Below are positions 5,271 to 9,484 of a stretch of DNA of 9,484 bases, in pieces. A model generated the notes under the pieces. It searched no databases. It worked only from the letters and a program-made list of their open reading frames with translations, and was not told where the DNA came from. Each line of letters begins with the position of its first letter. The first letter of the stretch is position 1. The DNA is from Campylobacter sp. (GTDB lineage: Bacteria > Campylobacterota > Campylobacteria > Campylobacterales > Campylobacteraceae), in the NCBI GenBank assembly GCA_017940085.1, contig JAGAZK010000245.1, positions 1-9,484 on the forward strand. Direction: 5' to 3'. Position numbers and translations under genes: made by a program.

Positions 5271-5535
5271 TTAACTCACTCTCACATTTTTCATCTTTTA
5301 GATAAATTTTTTGAATTTCTTTGATTTTGTCCTGGTTAAACGCACTTGGTTTGATTTGCAAAGCTTTGATTTGTGCGTTTTGCAAATTTAGCTTTAGTTC
5401 GCAGTTTTGCAAATCTTGATTTGCTTTGTCGATTTTATCACTCAAAATCCACACATGAACTATATAAATTATCACCCCCAAAATGCCAAGAGCGATATTA
5501 AAAATCGGTGTTTTAAATAAATTTAGATAATTCAC
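5236..5535 (-). CDS. Rz-like inner-membrane spanin
   Basis: A 99-residue protein with an N-terminal transmembrane helix (about residues 12-32, FNIALGILGVIIYIVHVWIL) and a periplasmic coiled-coil region (SDKIDKANQDLQNCELKLNL) continuing to the C-terminus. A single N-terminal anchor followed by a helical periplasmic domain is what an i-spanin looks like. The Rz1-like gene overlaps its end. The start overlaps the stop of the gene upstream (ATGA, 5532-5535). There is no sequence family match claimed; the call rests on topology and the overlap with a small lipoprotein gene. Confidence 0.65.
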   Translation of the reverse strand: MNYLNLFKTPIFNIALGILGVIIYIVHVWILSDKIDKANQDLQNCELKLNLQNAQIKALQIKPSAFNQDKIKEIQKIYLKDEKCESELNAYKKMFSAAF

Positions 5536-5891
5536 GCTAAACTCCTGTAAATTTTGAGTGTTAAACTCAAAGAATAAACAAACAAACTATCTCTAAACCC
5601 GTCAAAATTTACTTCTGTTGCCACATCATCGCCTAAAATATCAGCATGATCTAAAAGCTTTTTTTTGATCTCATCGATTTTTTTTAGAACGCAAAAATTA
5701 TCATCATTTAGGCTATGAGATTGCAATAATATACTAAATTTAGCTTCTTCAAGCTGCCAAGCGATTTTGCTTGAGCCGTTGAAAACTAAATATAATCCGC
5801 TTTGATTTGAACGCTCTGAAATGTCGATTAGTTCAGGCAAAGCAGTGTGTAAATTTTCATAAGCTTCATAGAGCGATTTCATTTTATTCAT
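5532..5891 (-). CDS. Putative head-tail connector or Mu gp37-position protein
   Basis: A 119-residue mostly helical protein with a VFNGSSKIAWQLEEAKFSIL core. It lies after the gp36-like gene, where Mu-like phages place a head-tail joining or tail-terminator protein, and its length suits one. No catalytic motif or membrane helix is seen. Two ATGs (5891 and 5882) are possible; neither has a strong ribosome binding site. The upstream 219 bp is non-coding repeat sequence rather than a close gene junction, so this gene may have been brought in or exposed by rearrangement. Function is a guess from position. Confidence 0.4.
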   Translation of the reverse strand: MNKMKSLYEAYENLHTALPELIDISERSNQSGLYLVFNGSSKIAWQLEEAKFSILLQSHSLNDDNFCVLKKIDEIKKKLLDHADILGDDVATEVNFDGFRDSLFVYSLSLTLKIYRSLA

Positions 5892-6110
5892 TTCTCGCTT
5901 CGTTTTTTGAGTGCTTTTCGGCGATTATTCGTATTCGCTCACTGCAACGGGCGTTCAAGCCCGTCTCATTCGCTCATACTCTGTCTGCTTTGCAGTTGTG
6001 AGCAAAGCGAAACAAAAAACGCCTTCTGTTTGCAGTTGCGAACGCAAGTGAAGCAAAAAAATCATCTCAAAATACTTCAGCTTATTCCTTTCATAAAATT
6101 TATTAAATTT
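5892..6110 (-). repeat. Non-coding palindromic and tandem repeat region
   Basis: This 219-bp gap is GC-richer than its surroundings. It holds a 6-bp GC hairpin (ACGGGC, loop, GCCCGT, 5947-5964). There are two imperfect tandem copies of about 35 bp (5985-6019 and 6026-6060) sharing TGCAGTTG and a CAAAAAA end. TGAGCGAA also recurs on the minus strand. Short open frames on the plus strand have no ribosome binding site and low complexity, and I do not regard them as genes. The right end (6083-6115) duplicates the sequence around the start of the tail-terminator-like gene at 2259. Confidence 0.55.
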
Positions 6111-6115
6111 TCAAA
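6083..6115 (-). repeat. Duplicated gene-start segment (remnant), copy at 2269-2301
   Basis: About 33 bp here match 2269-2301 apart from two 1-base offsets. On the minus strand both read TTTGAAAA...TTTAATAAATTT...ATGAAAGGAATA. At 2269-2301 this leads into the tail-terminator-like gene. Here it follows the gp36-like stop and hits a stop after five codons (ATG AAA GGA ATA AGC TGA). It looks like a leftover gene start. Confidence 0.55.
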
Positions 6116-6419
6116 CCAAGATGCCTTTGCGTGTTTTTGCTTTAAAAACAGAATTTATAACCTCGCCATTTTTTTCTAATGGCGAGTTTTTGATTTGTTT
6201 TAAAGCATTTTCATACAAAAGTGCGTCTTCTTCGCTCAAATTTATTTTGAGATAAATTTTGAGACGAATATACGCGAAATCTTCTAAAACCCAATAAGGC
6301 ACAATGTGAGTGCCTTTGATTTCATTTGCATCTTCGCAACATCTCCCAATCAATTCATCTGTGATTTCATTTTGGTTTGCTAGATTTAGAGCCGCTCTTT
6401 GTTTGAGTTTGTTGTGCAT
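6111..6419 (-). CDS. Mu gp36-like head completion protein (putative)
   Basis: A 102-residue protein. An N-terminal helix (ITDELIGRCCEDANEI) is followed by a short linker, then IVPYWVLEDFAYIRLKIYLK and an acidic SEEDALLYENALKQI helix. This is the order of helices seen in gp36-type adaptor proteins of Mu-like phages, which join head and tail: VP..L...A..IA.Y.L, then an E-D-..RY..AL helix. It lies two genes after the major capsid protein, as gp36 does. It overlaps the repeat gene by 53 nt, and its ribosome binding site (GAAGAAG) lies within that gene's tandem repeats. The protein is shorter than usual for the family. The call is by pattern. Confidence 0.5.
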   Translation of the reverse strand: MHNKLKQRAALNLANQNEITDELIGRCCEDANEIKGTHIVPYWVLEDFAYIRLKIYLKINLSEEDALLYENALKQIKNSPLEKNGEVINSVFKAKTRKGILV

Positions 6420-6585
6420 CTTCTTCTTTCACTTCTTCTTTCACTTCTTCTTTTGCTTCTTCTTTTGCTTCTTCTTTTGCTTCTTCTTTTGCTTTTGCTG
6501 CAGGTTTATTTTTCGCAGTATTTTGAGCCCTTTTTTTGGCTAAATGTTTTTGCAATTTTGCAAAGCTATCACAATTCTTTCCCAT
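6367..6585 (-). CDS. Small Lys/Glu repeat protein in the Mu gp35 position
   Basis: A 72-residue highly charged protein. After a short basic start it carries six tandem four-residue units at residues 33-56 (three KEEA, two KEEV, one KEED), and ends in a Ser/Lys-rich tail. It sits between the capsid gene and the gp36-like gene, where Mu has gp35. The repeat would form a charged helix. An AAAGGA site precedes the ATG. Expression as a gene is likely, but function is unknown. The repeat also supports low-complexity open frames on the other strand, which are shadows. Confidence 0.6.
   Translation of the reverse strand: MGKNCDSFAKLQKHLAKKRAQNTAKNKPAAKAKEEAKEEAKEEAKEEVKEEVKEEDAQQTQTKSGSKSSKPK
6418..6489. 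repeat. 12-bp tandem repeat, six in-frame units
   Basis: Six consecutive 12-bp units, plus strand TTTTGCTTCTTC or TTTCACTTCTTC and one variant, encode KEEA, KEEV and KEED on the minus strand. Because the unit is a multiple of three, copy-number change would lengthen or shorten the protein without breaking the frame. Confidence 0.85.
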
Positions 6586-6595
6586 GCTTTATCCT

Positions 6596-7486
6596 TTATG
6601 CAATAGTATTTTTATAAGCTAGTTCCCAAAAGCCATACCCTACATTGTCCTCTGTATCCACGCCGTATCTAAACTCTTTTCGCATAAATACGCTCTCATC
6701 TTCAAGCTTATCCATTGCAGTAAATTTAGCTTCTTTATTTACTTGCAAGATAAACGGCTTGACATATCTAGTCGTATCTAGCAAATACCAGCTTTTTTCA
6801 TCTGTAAGCTCAGGCACAACCAAAATTTCAACTTCGCCAAAAAGCGGATTGCTTGCGCCGTTTGCTTTTCTCTCATTTTTAAACAGCTCTACTGCTTTTG
6901 CTTTTAGCTCAGGCGGAACAACGATCAAATTTGGACGAATTCTAAGCGGTGCTCCGTTTTCTTTGGCAAGTCTTGCCATTTCTTTTACGCTTTCGTTGTA
7001 GCCTGCTTCATTTAGCTCGTTTGTGCCTTGATTAGAAAATGTGAATGTCGCACCGCCTATATCCACAGTGTGATCACCGAAGAAATTCGCACCGTCATAG
7101 CACAAGCCGTTATCTTCAAATAGCTTAAACACGGTAGAATTATAGTGCTCTCCTACAACTCTTGCTAGCTCTTGGATTCTAGGTTTTACGATTCCGAGAT
7201 TATCATATTCTAAGACATCTCTTTGCACTTTAATACTAGCTTCCCAGTCTTTTTTGCTGATAGTATATTGCCAAGCGCTGAGCTCATTTAATACTCTATC
7301 GCCGATCCATTCACGCATACTTGGCAAATCTGCTATCCAAGTATAATTCACAGTCGGAGTATCTGCATTGATGACGGTTGCGACTTTCGCATAGTCGTTA
7401 TTTTGCGTCTCAAGCGCGCCGTTAAAAACCGCTTTTAGCCCGACAAACACATCTTTCATAAAGCTTTCATCTAAAACTCTTCTCAT
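6596..7486 (-). CDS. Major capsid protein, Mu gpT-like
   Basis: A 296-residue protein that forms the icosahedral head shell. Hallmarks of the Mu gpT family are an N-terminal stretch on WIADLPSMREWIGDR, then the helix SKKDWEASIKVQRDVLEYDNLG. RIRPNLIVVPPELKAKAVEL comes next, then NPLFGEVEILVVPELTD and WYLLDTTRYVKPFILQ, ending in FMRKEFRYGVDTEDNVGYGFWELAY. Length and order match gpT closely. A strong ribosome binding site (AAGGAG) lies 6 nt before the ATG. It follows the protease gene by 9 bp, the order I (protease), T (capsid) of Mu. This is the most secure call in the window. Confidence 0.92.
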   Translation of the reverse strand: MRRVLDESFMKDVFVGLKAVFNGALETQNNDYAKVATVINADTPTVNYTWIADLPSMREWIGDRVLNELSAWQYTISKKDWEASIKVQRDVLEYDNLGIVKPRIQELARVVGEHYNSTVFKLFEDNGLCYDGANFFGDHTVDIGGATFTFSNQGTNELNEAGYNESVKEMARLAKENGAPLRIRPNLIVVPPELKAKAVELFKNERKANGASNPLFGEVEILVVPELTDEKSWYLLDTTRYVKPFILQVNKEAKFTAMDKLEDESVFMRKEFRYGVDTEDNVGYGFWELAYKNTIA

Positions 7487-7495
7487 ATTTTCTCC

Positions 7496-7867
7496 TTAAA
7501 TACCTAATAGTCTTTTCATTTCAGCACTTGGCTCATCTTCTTTTGCTTCTTTTGGCTCGTCAGGGTCAAATTTGCTCTTACTCAAAACGCTTTTAGCTTC
7601 GTTTTGGCACATTTCGCAATAATCATCAAACGCTTTTCCATCTAAGCTCACGGTGGCTTCTTTTCTGCTTGGTAGCATATCTCCGCTTTTTATGAGCCTT
7701 TCGACAATGTCGCTTTTATGCGATTTTTTAAGCTCGGAAATTTCATTTTTTAGAGCTGAAATTTCATCATCTTTACTTTTGATGATAGCTGCTGCTTCAT
7801 CACCTTTAGATTTTATAATCGCTTCAAGCTCTGCGTTTTTAGCGATTAGTTCATCAACTTGTGGCAT
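7496..7867 (-). CDS. Internal in-frame scaffold product (putative, nested)
   Basis: Minus-strand AAAAGGAG, then TGCAA, then ATG (7867) form a near-ideal ribosome binding site and start inside the protease gene. The 123-residue product would contain only the coiled-coil and acidic tail, without the protease domain. In Mu and lambda the scaffold is likewise made from an internal start in the protease gene. This is a prediction from sequence. Confidence 0.55.
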   Translation of the reverse strand: MPQVDELIAKNAELEAIIKSKGDEAAAIIKSKDDEISALKNEISELKKSHKSDIVERLIKSGDMLPSRKEATVSLDGKAFDDYCEMCQNEAKSVLSKSKFDPDEPKEAKEDEPSAEMKRLLGI

Positions 7868-8365
7868 TTGCACTCCTTTTGATAAATTTGTTTCTAAATT
7901 TTGTTCTGTTTTTTTGGCAAATCCAGCCATTGATAAGCCTGTGATTTCGCCTTTATTTATTAGCTCTTTTAGTTCGTCATCATTTATTTTTATCCCCACA
8001 GCCCACGCACCGCGTGAATTTGGAAAAACATCATCATTGCTTTTTATGATCCAGCTTTCGCACACAAAAGCTTTTTCATTCATAAAGCTATGTTCTGTGT
8101 CGATATTTGCGATATTTTTATTTTTCATAAAATTATGCGCTGCTTTTTTTATCTCTTCTTCATCTGTCCAATCCCCTTGACTATCTAGCTCATACGGACT
8201 ATAAACTATCCCGTATGCCACGCCGTCCTTGCTCAAAGATTTTAAAATCACTTCTTTTTGGAATTCAGGCTCTTTATCGCTTGATTTAAAAATCAAACCT
8301 TTTTTATTTGCAGGATTTTTAACTAGCGAGATAAAGCTAATCTCAATATCGCTTAATTTTTTCAT
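7496..8365 (-). CDS. Prohead protease with C-terminal scaffold (XkdF-type, Mu gpI-like)
   Basis: A 289-residue fusion. The N-terminal domain (about residues 1-155) resembles the XkdF family of phage serine proteases. His92 in NIDTEHSF and Ser145 in ITGLSMAGFA are the likely catalytic pair, and WAVGIKINDDELKELI precedes the Ser. The second part (about 168-218) is a coiled coil with a duplicated AIIKSK unit, followed by an acidic tail ending in KRLLGI, as in scaffolds. An internal ATG at 7867 (Met167) has its own AGGAG, so the scaffold may also be made alone, as in Mu I/Z. It would shape and then mature the prohead. An AAAGGA site precedes the first ATG, and the gene opens the minus-strand operon. 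Confidence 0.8.
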   Translation of the reverse strand: MKKLSDIEISFISLVKNPANKKGLIFKSSDKEPEFQKEVILKSLSKDGVAYGIVYSPYELDSQGDWTDEEEIKKAAHNFMKNKNIANIDTEHSFMNEKAFVCESWIIKSNDDVFPNSRGAWAVGIKINDDELKELINKGEITGLSMAGFAKKTEQNLETNLSKGVQMPQVDELIAKNAELEAIIKSKGDEAAAIIKSKDDEISALKNEISELKKSHKSDIVERLIKSGDMLPSRKEATVSLDGKAFDDYCEMCQNEAKSVLSKSKFDPDEPKEAKEDEPSAEMKRLLGI

Positions 8366-8392
8366 TTTTATCCTTTAAAAATTGTGCGAATT

Positions 8393-8421
8393 TTGACAAA
8401 AAAATTTATCTTTAATATCAT
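8393..8421 (+). promoter_or_regulatory. Sigma70 promoter of the terminase genes
   Basis: TTGACA at 8393-8398 and TATCAT at 8416-8421 are separated by 17 bp, an excellent match for sigma70. The predicted start lies near 8428, leaving a leader of about 75 nt before the terminase TTG start. Confidence 0.65.
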
Positions 8422-8422
8422 A
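8417..8422 (-). promoter_or_regulatory. Candidate -10 of the capsid operon, overlapping the terminase -10
   Basis: The minus strand reads TATGAT from 8422 to 8417, overlapping the plus-strand TATCAT. The -35 position (TAATCG) is poor, though Campylobacter promoters often lack a -35. The spacing to the protease ATG at 8365 is suitable. Confidence 0.3.
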
Positions 8423-8503
8423 AATATCAACATTTGGAACGATTATTAAAAAAATTTACACTAAATTTTCGCAAATAAAAAAGGTTTTTTAAAAGGTTTA
8501 AAT

Positions 8504-8986
8504 TTGAACAATATAACAGCACTTGCAAAAGAATTATTTATTGAGGGCAAAAATATCTTGCAAATCGCCGAAATTTTAGGCGTTTCTCGCGTAACTATAT
8601 ATAATCACAAAGAAAAAGACGAAGCCCAAGCTGGTATTTCTTGGGAAGAACTCAGACTAAATGCACAACGCACACCGCAAAATTTAAATCAAAAAGAAGC
8701 TATTTTTTTAAATTCTCTTTTTCGTAGTTTTGATAAATTTTTACAAAAAGCCCAGAGCGACGAGCTAAGCGATGAAACTCTTGAAAAGCTTCATATTTAT
8801 GCTAAGACTTATTATAATCTCAAAGCTCCAAAAAACCTAAATGAAAAAGAAATTGAGCTAAAAACCAAGATTTTGACAATCGAAAAAATTACAAATTTGG
8901 CAATTTCTAAAAAAAATGAAGCAGTGGTAAATTTCTTAGCCGAATTTGCAGATGAGATCACAAAGGCAGTTTCAAATGGAAATTAG
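8504..8986 (+). CDS. Terminase small subunit, DUF1804 (Mu gp27-like)
   Basis: A 160-residue protein that would recognise phage DNA and load the packaging motor. The N-terminus is a clear helix-turn-helix (ALAKELFIEGKNILQIAEIL, then SRVTIYNHKEKDEA), followed by a GISWEELR segment as in DUF1804 (Mu gp27-like) small subunits, then helices typical of the family. The start is TTG at 8504. No ATG suits, the HTH begins only four residues later, and AAAAGG (8491-8496) is well placed. The large subunit begins inside its 3' end (11-nt overlap), which supports the pairing. It lies opposite the capsid operon rather than in line with it. Confidence 0.82.
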   Translation: MNNITALAKELFIEGKNILQIAEILGVSRVTIYNHKEKDEAQAGISWEELRLNAQRTPQNLNQKEAIFLNSLFRSFDKFLQKAQSDELSDETLEKLHIYAKTYYNLKAPKNLNEKEIELKTKILTIEKITNLAISKKNEAVVNFLAEFADEITKAVSNGN

Positions 8987-9484
8987 CGAATTAAAATCTT
9001 ATCTCAAAAACCTGCCAAATTTACTCCACGACGACGACGGCAAACGCAGAAAAAAAGCCCAAAACGACTTTTATTTTTTCTGCAAAACCTACCTGCCGCA
9101 CCATTTCGGCGGAGAAAGTGCAAAAGACTTGTCTATTTTTCGCAGCTTTATATATAAAAATTTAGGCAAACTTGTCAAAGAATTCCGCCGCTTAGAGCTT
9201 GAAGCTTATCGTGGAGCAGCAAAAACTACGATTATTTCCCGTGCGGGTAGCCTTTGGCTTTTACTCACGCACAGACAAGACTACTGCGTTATCATCGGAG
9301 CAAGTAGTGAAAACATAAGCGAAACAAGCGAAACGCTACGCACAGAGTTAGAAAACAACGAGCTTTTAAAATATGATTTTAAAATCACACAAGGGAATAA
9401 ATGGACAAACGAAAATTTTGACTTTATCTGTGAGAACACGCCTAAAAAATATCGCTTCTACGGCGTAAAGAAAAAAATTCGTGG
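8976..9484 (+). CDS. Terminase large subunit, N-terminal part (runs off the window)
   Basis: The packaging ATPase/nuclease begins at ATG 8976. About 169 residues are visible. The Walker A-like loop is RGAAKTT (residues 79-85) in LEAYRGAAKTTIISRAGSLW. It has Ala where many P-loops have Gly, as is common in phage terminases. The strand CVIIGASSENI follows. The nuclease domain lies beyond the window. The start overlaps the small-subunit stop by 11 nt. C-ending codons (GAC, ACC, TAC, CTG, CCG) are more frequent at its beginning than in the neighbouring AT-rich genes, possibly a different origin. The assignment follows from the motif and the coupled small subunit. Confidence 0.85.
   Translation, partial: MEISELKSYLKNLPNLLHDDDGKRRKKAQNDFYFFCKTYLPHHFGGESAKDLSIFRSFIYKNLGKLVKEFRRLELEAYRGAAKTTIISRAGSLWLLLTHRQDYCVIIGASSENISETSETLRTELENNELLKYDFKITQGNKWTNENFDFICENTPKKYRFYGVKKKIR

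Noticed and set aside
5807..6179. Two overlapping plus-strand open frames over the non-coding gap
   Set aside because: They run across palindromic and tandem repeat DNA, lack ribosome sites and overlap real minus-strand genes at both ends.
6418..6489. CRISPR-like or phase-variable repeat
   Set aside because: Units are contiguous with no spacers and are multiples of three, so neither a CRISPR array nor an on/off frame switch.
6399..6617. Poly-Leu and poly-Phe open frames on the plus strand across the 12-bp repeat
   Set aside because: Shadows of the KEEA repeat on the minus strand; low complexity and no start signal.
7653..8180. 175-residue plus-strand open frame
   Set aside because: Antisense to the protease-scaffold gene; Ser/Phe-rich shadow without a recognisable motif.

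Overview
The window is AT-rich DNA with the codon use and AAATTT-rich texture of Campylobacter or a close relative. This is a judgement from composition and protein resemblance, not a database match. It holds one end and the central part of a Mu-like (transposable) prophage. The phage is siphovirus-like in its tail genes and shows signs of rearrangement.

Layout. Bases 1-168 are the 3' remnant of a host aldo/keto reductase gene that stops abruptly, as expected where a transposing phage has landed. Next come a 22-bp-spaced repeat and a 20-bp perfect inverted repeat (156-232), which may be the phage terminus. A plus-strand pair follows: a C5 cytosine DNA methyltransferase (303-1127, apparently leaderless) and an overlapping 73-residue gene. 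A modification gene at the phage end recalls the position of mom in phage Mu. A dyad and a rho-independent terminator (1358-1423) separate this pair from a long minus-strand operon.

The operon is transcribed right to left from about 8400 to 1411. It encodes an XkdF-type protease with a scaffold-like C-terminus, a Mu gpT-type major capsid protein, a small Lys/Glu repeat protein, a gp36-like protein, a possible connector protein, an Rz/Rz1-like spanin pair, a tail tube protein and a holin-like protein. These are followed by a tail assembly chaperone pair joined by a predicted -1 frameshift, a small tail protein, a truncated tail-tip protein, a tail-terminator-like protein and a GH24 lysozyme. 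No tape-measure gene follows the chaperones, which is unusual. Lysis genes are scattered among tail genes.

From 8504 rightward, on the plus strand, the terminase small subunit (DUF1804, Mu gp27-like) and the start of the large subunit run off the window. The 138-bp divergent gap holds a strong sigma70-type promoter for the terminase, and a candidate -10 for the capsid operon overlaps it.

The points most worth a second look are: (1) the methyltransferase, whose target-recognition region is recognisable only in a second reading frame; (2) the A AAA AAG slippery site at the end of the tail chaperone gene; (3) an internal Shine-Dalgarno and ATG in the protease gene, suggesting a separately made scaffold; and (4) two intergenic hairpin elements, in opposite orientation, that look homologous and whose stems covary. 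Both elements lie at places where phage genes appear to have been cut or moved.
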